Assembly (NCBI RefSeq): GCF_002910915.1 | Contig: NZ_NEUF01000187.1 | Coordinates: forward strand, 47,123-111,122 | Length of the DNA: 64,000 nt | Reading direction: 5' to 3' | Origin: Streptomyces sp. SM10 | GTDB taxonomy: Bacteria; Actinomycetota; Actinomycetes; Streptomycetales; Streptomycetaceae | Shown here: in pieces, positions 41,278 to 48,294 of the stretch | Layout: every line of letters begins with the position of its first letter | How positions within the stretch are numbered: the stretch's first letter is position 1 | The notes under the pieces: model-generated | Seen by the model: only the letters and a program-made list of their open reading frames with translations | The model's database searches: none | What the model was told of the DNA's origin: nothing | Translations under genes and position numbers: made by a program

Positions 41278-42564
41278 TCAGCCCTCGAAGCGGAACCGCG
41301 GGAACGCCGAGCGGCCGGCGTAGACCGCGGCGTCGTCGAGGATCTCCTCGATGCGCAGCAGCTGGTTGTACTTGGCGACACGGTCCGAGCGGGCCGGGGC
41401 GCCGGTCTTGATCTGACCGCAGTTCACGGCGACGGCGAGGTCGGCGATGGTGACGTCCTCGGTCTCGCCGGAACGGTGCGACATCATGCACTTGAAGCCG
41501 TTGCGCTGGGCCAGCTCGACGGCGTCCAGGGTCTCGGTCAGCGAACCGATCTGGTTGACCTTGACGAGCAGGGCGTTGGCCGAGCCCTCCTCGATGCCGC
41601 GGGCGAGGCGCTCGGGGTTGGTGACGAAGAGGTCGTCGCCGACGATCTGGACCTTGGAGCCGATCTTGTCGGTGATGACCTTCCAGCCCGCCCAGTCGTC
41701 CTCGTACAGCGGGTCCTCGATGGAGACCAGCGGGTACGCGGAGACGAGCTCCTCGTAGTACTCGGTCATCTCGGCGGCCGAGCGGGACTTGCCCTCGAAC
41801 TCGTAGACGCCGTCCTTGTAGAACTCGGACGCGGCGACGTCGAGCGCGAGCGCGATGTCGCGGCCCGGGACGTAGCCGGCCTCCTTGACGGCCTCGAGGA
41901 TGAGGTCGAGGGCGGCGCGGTTGGACTCGAGGTTGGGGGCGAAGCCGCCCTCGTCACCGAGACCGGTCGACAGGCCCTTGGTCTTCAGGACCTTCTTCAG
42001 GGTGTGGTAGATCTCCGCGCCCCAGCGAAGGGCCTCGGAGAACGACTCGGCGCCGATCGGCGCGATCATGAACTCCTGGATGTCCACGTTGGAGTCGGCG
42101 TGCGAGCCGCCGTTCAGGATGTTCATCATCGGAACGGGCAGCAGGTGCGCGTTCGGGCCGCCGAGGTAGCGGAACAGCGGGAGGTCGGAGGCCTCGGACG
42201 CGGCGTGCGCCACGGCCAGCGAGACACCGAGGATGGCGTTGGCGCCGAGGGAGCCCTTGTTCTCGGTCGCGTCCAGGTCGAACATCGCCTGGTCGATGAG
42301 GCGCTGCTCGGTGGCGTCGTAACCGACGAGCTCCGGGCCGATCTGCTCGATCACGGCGAGGACGGCCTTCTCGACGCCCTTGCCCTGGTAGCGGTTGGGG
42401 TCACCGTCGCGAAGCTCAATGGCCTCGAACGCACCGGTGGAGGCGCCGGACGGAACAGCAGCACGTCCCGTGCTGCCGTCGTCGAGGCCAACCTCGACCT
42501 CGACCGTGGGGTTGCCCCGGGAGTCGAGGATTTCCCTGGCTACGACGACGTCGATGGACGGCAC
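41278..42564 (-). CDS. eno: Enolase
   Basis: Glycolytic enzyme interconverting 2-phosphoglycerate and phosphoenolpyruvate. The 428-residue protein starts PSIDVVVAREILDSRGNPTVEVEV, has GASTG, GGSHADSNVDIQEFMIAP, GDEGGFAPNL, SIEDPL with metal ligands, VGDDLFVTN and the signature MMSHRSGETEDVTIADLAV. The GTG at 42564 fits the family N terminus. A candidate -10 TAGAAT and a hairpin with T5 tract lie in the 147-nt leader region. Confidence 0.97.
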   Translation of the reverse strand: MPSIDVVVAREILDSRGNPTVEVEVGLDDGSTGRAAVPSGASTGAFEAIELRDGDPNRYQGKGVEKAVLAVIEQIGPELVGYDATEQRLIDQAMFDLDATENKGSLGANAILGVSLAVAHAASEASDLPLFRYLGGPNAHLLPVPMMNILNGGSHADSNVDIQEFMIAPIGAESFSEALRWGAEIYHTLKKVLKTKGLSTGLGDEGGFAPNLESNRAALDLILEAVKEAGYVPGRDIALALDVAASEFYKDGVYEFEGKSRSAAEMTEYYEELVSAYPLVSIEDPLYEDDWAGWKVITDKIGSKVQIVGDDLFVTNPERLARGIEEGSANALLVKVNQIGSLTETLDAVELAQRNGFKCMMSHRSGETEDVTIADLAVAVNCGQIKTGAPARSDRVAKYNQLLRIEEILDDAAVYAGRSAFPRFRFEG

Positions 42565-42677
42565 GAGGCATCTCCTTCTGGGATCTGACACTGGTTCTGC
42601 AGGGTCGGTGTGGCCTTGCGCCACGAGCCTAACCGGCTCGGCCCGCTCCGTCGGCCGTCCGCCCGTCCCCTGGGACG

Positions 42678-42715
42678 AAAAAGGACCCAAGGGCCCGCAT
42701 TCCGGGCAAAGGTCC
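42678..42715 (-). terminator. Hairpin with T5 tract at the 5' end of the eno leader
   Basis: On the minus strand GGACC (42715-42711) pairs with GGTCC (42687-42683), enclosing GCCCG/CGGGC, and is followed by TTTTT (42682-42678). It begins about where the transcript should start, given the -10 TAGAAT at 42724-42719, so it could be an attenuator or a 5'-protecting hairpin. Confidence 0.45.
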
Positions 42716-42718
42716 AGA

Positions 42719-42724
42719 ATTCTA
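42719..42724 (-). promoter_or_regulatory. Candidate -10 of the eno promoter
   Basis: The minus strand reads TAGAAT, matching the housekeeping TAGRNT/TANNNT pattern. The -35 is not well defined. Confidence 0.45.
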
Positions 42725-42840
42725 CTGACGAGTAACCACAACTGTTGAACGCTCGCGTGGACACTCGCACCGAAGGCGAGCCCGCACCGGCGCCCTTCCG
42801 GCGGGTGCCGCCCCATCCTTCCGGGGCGGGTTCCGGACGC

Positions 42841-42883
42841 GGTCCGGCCCGGCGCGCGGGGGGTGTGCACGCCGGGCCGGACC
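42841..42883. terminator. Stem-loop terminator after the riboswitch-controlled rpf-like gene
   Basis: GGTCCGGCCCGGCG (42841-42854) and its complement (42870-42883) form a perfect 14-bp stem with a 15-nt loop, 36 nt beyond the minus-strand stop at 42919. Confidence 0.8.
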
Positions 42884-42918
42884 CCCGGGGCAGGAGGAGG
42901 ACCCCGGACCGTTTCCGG

Positions 42919-43611
42919 TTACTTCAGGTGGAGCTGCTGACCCGGGAAGATCAGGTCGGCCTCGTCGACGATGTCGTCGTTCAGCTTGAACAGCTTCTGC
43001 CAGCCGCCCTTGACCTTCTTCGCGTCGGCGATCTTGCTGAGGGTGTCGCCGGCCTTCACCTTGTACTCGCCGTCACCCTTCTCGACCTTCCCGCCGGTGG
43101 GGGTGGTGACGGTCTTCTCGGGAGCCGTGCGCTTCTCGCTGCGCGTCGTGGGCTGCTCGGCCTTGCGCTCCGGCGCGGCCTTCGGGGCCGTGTCGCCGTT
43201 CTTGGCGGAGCCGGTGTCGACACCCGGGTCCACACCGTCGTTCGTCAGGCCGCCGGCACCGGCGCAGGCCCAGGCGCCCGGGCCCTGGAGGTCGAGGAGC
43301 TTCTCGGCGGCGGCTATCTGCTGGTCCTTGGTGGCCAGGTCGGCGCGCGAGGCGTACTGCGTGCCGCCGGCGGCCGCCCAGCTGGACTGCGAGAACTGCA
43401 GGCCGCCGTAGTAGCCGTTGCCGGTGTTGATGGACCAGTTGCCACCGGACTCGCACTGGGCGACGGCGTCCCAGGTGTCGACGGAGGCGGCGGACGCGTT
43501 GGTCGCACCCATGAGCGGTACGGCGACAGCGGCGCCCGCGACCCCGGCAAGGGTGGCGATACGGACGGCCTTGGACGGGCGACGGTGCTTGCCCGTGCTG
43601 GAAAGCAGCAT
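42919..43611 (-). CDS. Resuscitation-promoting-factor-like muralytic protein with LysM
   Basis: Secreted peptidoglycan hydrolase of 230 residues. Signal peptide: basic start then LAGVAGAAVAVPLMGATNASA. The transglycosylase/Rpf domain follows (WDAVAQCESGGNWSINTGNGYYGGLQFSQSSWAAAGG, with the catalytic Glu in CESGG), ending at about residue 110. After a Glu/Lys/Pro/Thr linker comes a C-terminal LysM domain (YKVKAGDTLSKIADAKKVKGGW). The ATG at 43611 has GAGGAG upstream; an in-frame GTG at 43623 overlaps that site. A c-di-AMP riboswitch precedes it. Role: spore germination and growth-phase wall turnover. Confidence 0.93.
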   Translation of the reverse strand: MLLSSTGKHRRPSKAVRIATLAGVAGAAVAVPLMGATNASAASVDTWDAVAQCESGGNWSINTGNGYYGGLQFSQSSWAAAGGTQYASRADLATKDQQIAAAEKLLDLQGPGAWACAGAGGLTNDGVDPGVDTGSAKNGDTAPKAAPERKAEQPTTRSEKRTAPEKTVTTPTGGKVEKGDGEYKVKAGDTLSKIADAKKVKGGWQKLFKLNDDIVDEADLIFPGQQLHLK

Positions 43612-43625
43612 GGTTCTCCTCACCG

Positions 43626-43820
43626 ACGCCTACGAGGTGAGCTGTCGGGTTCGGGCCTGTGAGTTGCCCGGCCGCCCGCTTCCGCGGACGGCTCCACCCC
43701 TAGCCGTCCCCTCGGCCGTCTTCCGACGGCCGGGTCCGGCGCTTACCTGGTTCCCCCGCTCCTGCCTACGGCGCTTTACGCGTCGGTACCCCTCGACCGA
43801 CGGCAGGATTCGGCGTGACG
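43626..43820 (-). ncRNA. ydaO-type c-di-AMP riboswitch
   Basis: The leader on the minus strand contains the conserved ydaO/yuaA pieces in order: ACGCCGAATCCTGCCG (about 43817-43802), GCGGGGGAACCAGGTAAG, GGGGTGGAGCCG, GGGCAACTC, and the closing CCGAACCCGACAGCTCACC then TCGTAGGCG just before the ribosome site. This class binds cyclic di-AMP and usually turns expression off, and in actinobacteria it is found before rpf-type wall hydrolase genes. Exact ends are approximate. Confidence 0.92.
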
Positions 43821-43851
43821 GTCGAAGGTGCCCGCGGTGCGAGCGGCTCCG

Positions 43852-43881
43852 ACCGTAATCACACGCAACCCCCACATTCAA
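43852..43881 (-). promoter_or_regulatory. Candidate promoter of the riboswitch-controlled rpf-like gene
   Basis: On the minus strand -35 TTGAAT (43881-43876) and -10 TACGGT (43857-43852) are 18 nt apart and would start the RNA about 25 nt before the riboswitch core. Confidence 0.5.
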
Positions 43882-43991
43882 AGATGGGCATAACGACCAA
43901 TCAGCGCGTAACGGTGCACCGAGCCGGATCGTTTTCGCAGGTCGGAGCCAATATGGACGGACCGGACGGACGGAGCGCACCAGTTGAAGCA

Positions 43992-44037
43992 AAGAGACCC
44001 ATGTCTCACTTACGCATAAGTGGACATAGGTCTCTTA
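43992..44037. terminator. AT-rich long hairpin terminator between the two rpf-like genes
   Basis: AAGAGACC-CATGTC-CACTTA on the left pairs, with small mismatches, to TAAGTG-ACATAGGTCTCTT on the right, giving a stem of about 20 bp. It lies 37 nt past the stop of the 44074 gene and is unusually AT-rich for this genome. Confidence 0.78.
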
Positions 44038-44073
44038 ACTGCCCCCGATTTCAGGGTGTTTTCCCGCTTTTGA

Positions 44074-45054
44074 TCAGTTGGCCGCGGCAGTCTCCGCCTG
44101 GGTGCCCGACGCGTCCGCCCCGAGGCCGAGATCCAGGTTCTGGCCCGGGAGGATCAGGTCCGGGTCGGAGCCCAGTTCGTCCTTGTTGGTCTCGTAGAGC
44201 GCGGTCCAGCCGCCGGTGAGCCCCTGCGTGTCGGCGATCGCCCAGAGGTTGTCGCCCTCGCGCACGGTGTACGTCCCCTCGGCACCCCTGCGCGCGTCGG
44301 CGTCGCCGCGCGAGGCGTGGCGTCCGGACTCACGCGCGTCCTGGCCCGACCCGGTACCGGCCTCGGGAGCCGGCGCGCCGCGGTGCTTCCCGCCCTTGGC
44401 CCCGTCCTCCTCAGAGGCGTCGGACGGCTCGGAGGCCTCGGGCGACGGGGTGGCGGACGGCGATGCCTCGTCACCCTTGTCCGACGCGCCGGAGGACGCG
44501 CCCCCGCCGGAGTCACCCTCGCCCTTGGCGTCCGAGTCGTCCGACGCGTCGGACCCGTCGGTGTTGCCTGCGTCGTCCGCCTTGTCCGACGCGTCGGACG
44601 AGGGGGTCTCCGACGGGGTAGCCGTGTCCGAGGGGTCGGCCGGCGGCTCGCCGCCCGGGTCCACTCCGGGCAGCGTCCCGTCCAGGGCGAGACCGGAGAT
44701 CACCGCACAGCTGGGCCACGCCTGCGGTCCCTTGTCGTCCAGCATCTTCTCCGCGACCGCGATCTGCTGGGAGCGGCTCGCGAGGTCGGCGCGCGCGGCG
44801 TACGCCGTGCCGCCGTAGGCCGACCACGTGTCCTGCGAGAACTGCAGGCCGCCGTAGTAGCCGTTGCCGAGGTCCGCACTCCACATGCCGCCGCTCTCGC
44901 ATTCGGCGACCCTGTCCCAGGTCGTCGCGTCGGCTGCCTGCGCCCCGCCCGCACCGAGCAGCGGGATGGCGATGGCCGATCCCGTGACGCCCGCGGCGAC
45001 GACGATGGCGGGTGCCTGGCGAGGGCGGCGGTGTCTGCCGTTCGCGGAGCCCAT
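44074..45054 (-). CDS. Resuscitation-promoting-factor-like muralytic protein with acidic linker and LysM
   Basis: Secreted paralogue of the 42919 gene (326 residues). Signal peptide (AIVVAAGVTGSAIAIPLLGAGGAQA), then the Rpf/transglycosylase domain (WDRVAECESGGMWSADLGNGYYGGLQFSQDTW, catalytic Glu in CESGG). A low-complexity linker of about 130 residues rich in Ser/Asp/Glu/Pro (about residues 130-260) follows, then a LysM domain (YTVREGDNLWAIADTQGLTGG). It has no visible riboswitch, unlike its neighbour, so the pair may be differently regulated. The tandem pair suggests gene duplication. Confidence 0.92.
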   Translation of the reverse strand: MGSANGRHRRPRQAPAIVVAAGVTGSAIAIPLLGAGGAQAADATTWDRVAECESGGMWSADLGNGYYGGLQFSQDTWSAYGGTAYAARADLASRSQQIAVAEKMLDDKGPQAWPSCAVISGLALDGTLPGVDPGGEPPADPSDTATPSETPSSDASDKADDAGNTDGSDASDDSDAKGEGDSGGGASSGASDKGDEASPSATPSPEASEPSDASEEDGAKGGKHRGAPAPEAGTGSGQDARESGRHASRGDADARRGAEGTYTVREGDNLWAIADTQGLTGGWTALYETNKDELGSDPDLILPGQNLDLGLGADASGTQAETAAAN

Positions 45055-45159
45055 GGGATTGCCTTCCGTGTGACTGACATGTGACGGGTGAGTCGAGGGG
45101 TGAACCTAGCCCTACTCGAACGTGTGTCACAAGTCGATGCAGCGGAGATCACGTGAAAG

Positions 45160-46455
45160 TCACAGAGTTGACAGGCTGTCACTTTTTTCGCCGGGGCGCC
45201 CGGGTCCGAACTCCACAGGAAGCGTGCGCAGTCCACGCATGATGAGCCCGCCCCTCCAGCGCAAATCGGCAGGATCCACGGCAAGCCGCAGGTCGGGCAG
45301 GCGTCGCAGCAGCGTTGCCAGTGCCACCTGCCCCTCCAGACGGGCCAGTGGCGCCCCCAGGCAGTAGTGGATGCCGTGCCCGTATCCGAGGTGCTGATTG
45401 TCACTGCGCGCGAGATCCAGGGTGTCCGCATGCTGGAACCGCTCCGGATCGCGGTCGGCCGCGGCCAGCACCACGAGAACAGGGTCCCCCACCGCGATGT
45501 CCTGCCCTCCCAGCGTCACGGGCTCGGTGGCGTAGCGCCACGTCGCGAGCTCCACCGGCCCGTCGTAGCGCAGCAGCTCCTCGAGGCCCGTGGCGAGCAG
45601 TTCCGTCTCCCCGGCGTCCAGCGAGCGCTCCAGGCGTGCGCGCTGGGCCGGATCGCGCAGCAGGGCGTAGGTGCCGTTGCCGATGAGGTTCACGGTCGTC
45701 TCGAAACCGGCGAAAAGCAGGATGAACGCCATGGCGGCGGCCTCGTTCTCGCTGAGGTGCTCGCCGTGGTCGCTGGCCCGGATCAGCCCGGAGATCAGGT
45801 CGTCGCCGGGGTTCTCCCTCTTGCGGTGGATGAGTTCGGCGAGATAGCCGCGCATCTTCTTGACCGACCTGGCCACCCCGCCGCGGGGCCCCCCGCCGTG
45901 CCGGATCATCATGCCCGCCCAGTCGCGGAAGTCGTCCTGGTCCTCGCGCGGCACACCCAGCAGGTCGCAGATCGCGTAGATGGGAAGGGGAAAGGCGAAG
46001 TCGTGGATGAGGTCCGCCTTCCCCTCCTCCACGAAGGAGTCGATGAGGCGGTCCGTCAGCTCCTGCACGCGCGGGGCGAACTCGGCGACCCGGCGCGGGG
46101 TGAACGCCTTGGATACGAGCCGTCGCAGCCGAGTGTGGTCCGGCGGGTCGATGTTCAGCAGGTGCGTCATCAGCTCCGCCTTGCGCTCCCCCGGGATGCC
46201 CGTACGGCCCTTGGCGGCCGCCGGCCCGGCATGGTGCGCCGGGTTCTTGGAGAGCCGGGGGTCGGCGAGGGCCTGCCTGGCGTCCGCGTACCGGGTCACC
46301 AGCCATGCCTCGACGCCGCTGGGCAGCGCCGTGCGGTGTACGGGACTGTTCTCCCGGAGCCAGGCGTAGGCGGGGTAGGGGTCGGTGGCGAACTCCCAGG
46401 TGAAGAGTTCGGGCGCCGGACCGGGCGCGGAGGCGGTGTCGGGGCTGTCGTTCAC
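45160..46455 (-). CDS. Cytochrome P450 (class I, CYP107-like)
   Basis: Soluble monooxygenase of 431 residues. The I-helix is AFILLFAGFETTVNLIGN with the oxygen-activating AGxET motif; the K-helix EELLRYDGPVELATWR includes ExxR; and the heme loop LGYGHGIHYCLGAPLARLE has ligand Cys at residue 365, with Tyr in place of the usual Phe at the first position. The GTG at 46455 overlaps the mazG stop, so expression is coupled to MazG. No ferredoxin or biosynthetic genes are nearby, so the substrate is unknown. Confidence 0.93.
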   Translation of the reverse strand: MNDSPDTASAPGPAPELFTWEFATDPYPAYAWLRENSPVHRTALPSGVEAWLVTRYADARQALADPRLSKNPAHHAGPAAAKGRTGIPGERKAELMTHLLNIDPPDHTRLRRLVSKAFTPRRVAEFAPRVQELTDRLIDSFVEEGKADLIHDFAFPLPIYAICDLLGVPREDQDDFRDWAGMMIRHGGGPRGGVARSVKKMRGYLAELIHRKRENPGDDLISGLIRASDHGEHLSENEAAAMAFILLFAGFETTVNLIGNGTYALLRDPAQRARLERSLDAGETELLATGLEELLRYDGPVELATWRYATEPVTLGGQDIAVGDPVLVVLAAADRDPERFQHADTLDLARSDNQHLGYGHGIHYCLGAPLARLEGQVALATLLRRLPDLRLAVDPADLRWRGGLIMRGLRTLPVEFGPGRPGEKSDSLSTL

Positions 46456-47438
46456 TCCTCGACGCTATCCGGCGTGCCGCCGAGCCCCTCGGCCGCCCGG
46501 ACGGCGTCCCGGTAGGCGCGGGCGGCGGCCCGCAGGGCGGCCTCCGGGTCGACGCCGTCCTGTTCGGCCCGCACGGCGAGGGCGAGCAGCCGGTGGCCGA
46601 TCCCGTCACCCCCGGGGGGTTCCACGTCGAGACCGGCCGTGCGGACCCTGCTTCCGAGCTTGGCCGCGAGCGCCAGACCGGGCTGCCCGAGCGGGACCCC
46701 GTCGGTGACCGACTCCCGCTGCTTCTCGATCGCCTTCGTGCGCAGCCAGTGCGCGTGGACGTCCTCGGGGGTCTCGGCGGTCTCGTCACCGAAGACATGC
46801 GGATGGCGGTGGATCAGTTTCTCGACGATCGTGCCCGCGACGTCGTCGATGCCGAACGGCTCCTCCTGGTCCTCCTGCGCGATGCGCGCGTGGAAGACGA
46901 CCTGGAGCAGTACGTCGCCGAGCTCCTCGCGCAGTTCCTCACGGTCGCCGTCCTCGATGGCCTCGACCAGTTCGTACGCCTCCTCGATGGCGTACTTCGC
47001 GAGGCCCTCGTGCGTCTTCTGCGACGTCCAGGGGCAGACGAGCCTGATCCGGTCCATGACCTGGACCAGATCCAGCAGGCGCGCTCCGGGCAGGTCGTAG
47101 GAGCCGGGCAGCAGTTCCAGGTCGGGCATCTGGACCCGGCCGGACCCGCCGAGCCGGGCGAGGCCGTCGGTGAGCCGCTGGTCGCCCTCGCCGCCGACGA
47201 GCACCACCACGGTCCGGCCGCCGGCGCAGTCGTCCACCAGCTCCTCGGCCGAGGGCGCGCTGTGCTCCACGGCGACCCCCGCCTCCCGGAGGTACGGCAG
47301 CTGCGGGTGGTCCCGTTCGGCGCACAGCACCCGGTCGGCGACGTGCAGCGTCTGCCAGGCGGGCCAGGACAGCAGACCGGGGGCGACCCGGTGGCTGGCG
47401 GTGAGCAGGACGATACGGCCGGGGGCTTCAGCGTTCAC
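46452..47438 (-). CDS. mazG: Nucleoside triphosphate pyrophosphohydrolase MazG with N-terminal methylase-like region
   Basis: A 328-residue protein. The C-terminal MazG domain is clear: CPWTSQKTHEGLAKYAIEEAYELVEAIEDGD, EELREELGDVLLQVVFHARIAQE (EExxE and ExxD metal motifs), the HPHVFGDETAETPEDV segment, then LALAAKLGSRVRTAGLDV. The first 110 residues resemble the tetrapyrrole-methylase-like domain often fused to MazG in Gram-positives. It removes aberrant NTPs and may limit alarmone-linked stress. It lies downstream of a lipoprotein gene and upstream of P450 in the same direction. Confidence 0.92.
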   Translation of the reverse strand: MNAEAPGRIVLLTASHRVAPGLLSWPAWQTLHVADRVLCAERDHPQLPYLREAGVAVEHSAPSAEELVDDCAGGRTVVVLVGGEGDQRLTDGLARLGGSGRVQMPDLELLPGSYDLPGARLLDLVQVMDRIRLVCPWTSQKTHEGLAKYAIEEAYELVEAIEDGDREELREELGDVLLQVVFHARIAQEDQEEPFGIDDVAGTIVEKLIHRHPHVFGDETAETPEDVHAHWLRTKAIEKQRESVTDGVPLGQPGLALAAKLGSRVRTAGLDVEPPGGDGIGHRLLALAVRAEQDGVDPEAALRAAARAYRDAVRAAEGLGGTPDSVEE

Positions 47439-47469
47439 CCCCCGAACCTACCTCTGCGGCCGGACGGGG

Positions 47470-48126
47470 TCAGGCGCCCGCCTCGGGCTCCTGCCCCTGG
47501 AAGGTGGTGGCCTGGGTGATCCACGGGGCGTCGTACGTGCTGAGCTGGACCTTCTGGTCGTCCCAGCTGCCGTAGCGCGGGTTGACGTCGATGTGGAGCG
47601 CCTTCGACGCCTCGGTGAGCGCCTTCTCCACGGCCTGCCGGCCGGCCGGGGTCTGCAGGTCCGCGCCGAGCGCCTGCGCGAGCTTGGGGAGCTGGACCTC
47701 CTTGCGCAGGTCCTCCTCGATCTGGCCGGGGGCGACCCAGCGCTGCTCCAGCATGACCGTACGAAGGCCCTTGTCCCCACCGTACTGGGCGGCGGCCTCC
47801 GTCTGGATCTGCTGGATCTCCTTGCGGCTGACGCTCACCCCGGCGTCCTCCGACGCCCGGTCGAGGACCCGTCCGAAGATCAGGCTGTGCAGCTTGGCCC
47901 GGTTCAGCTGGCCGGACTTCTTCACCAGCTCCTCGGACTGCCCCGATGTCTGCTGGGCGCTGCGCACGTCCGATGCCTGCTGCTGGACCGTGGCCACGTC
48001 GATCCGGTCGCCGCCGACCACGGCCGCGGCGCCGGGATGGGCCTCGCTGCCACAGGCGGTCAGGAGCGGCGCCGCGAGAAGCGTTGCGGCGGAGAGGGCG
48101 AGCGCGGTGCGACGTCGGCGGTGCAA
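47470..48126 (-). CDS. SurA N-terminal domain lipoprotein
   Basis: A 218-residue exported lipoprotein: basic start, hydrophobic stretch and lipobox LLTAC. The mature region, with VVGGDRIDVATVQQQASDVRSAQQ, LHSLIFGRVLDRASEDAGVSVS and IEEDLRKEVQLPKLAQAL, resembles the SurA/PrsA-like N-terminal chaperone domain without a PPIase domain. It may aid folding of secreted proteins. The only family-consistent start is TTG 48126, six bases after a GGAGG site. A perfect 8-bp inverted repeat lies 20-39 nt upstream, probably downstream of the promoter. Confidence 0.85.
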   Translation of the reverse strand: MHRRRRTALALSAATLLAAPLLTACGSEAHPGAAAVVGGDRIDVATVQQQASDVRSAQQTSGQSEELVKKSGQLNRAKLHSLIFGRVLDRASEDAGVSVSRKEIQQIQTEAAAQYGGDKGLRTVMLEQRWVAPGQIEEDLRKEVQLPKLAQALGADLQTPAGRQAVEKALTEASKALHIDVNPRYGSWDDQKVQLSTYDAPWITQATTFQGQEPEAGA

Positions 48127-48145
48127 AGGAGCCTCCCGGGGAGAG

Positions 48146-48165
48146 TTTGTGCATCAGTGCACAAA
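48146..48165. promoter_or_regulatory. Inverted repeat operator candidate for the SurA-like lipoprotein
   Basis: TTTGTGCA (48146-48153) and TGCACAAA (48158-48165) form a perfect 8-bp inverted repeat with a TCAG spacer. With a candidate -10 TAACAT (minus strand, 48186-48181) it would sit just after the transcription start, where a repressor could block elongation. Confidence 0.5.
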
Positions 48166-48294
48166 GCCTTGCGGTGATCGATGTTAGGCAGTGGACGTGA
48201 TTCGGGCCACTGCTTCGACCAACGATTTCCGGACCGGTCAGTGTGGGGTCGCGGACGAAATCCCGCCCGGCTCACCCTTTTCGGCCTCCCCGGC

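Noticed and set aside
45160..46455. Secondary-metabolite gene cluster around the P450
   Set aside because: Neighbours are MazG, lipoprotein, kinase and wall hydrolase genes; no biosynthetic enzymes are present.
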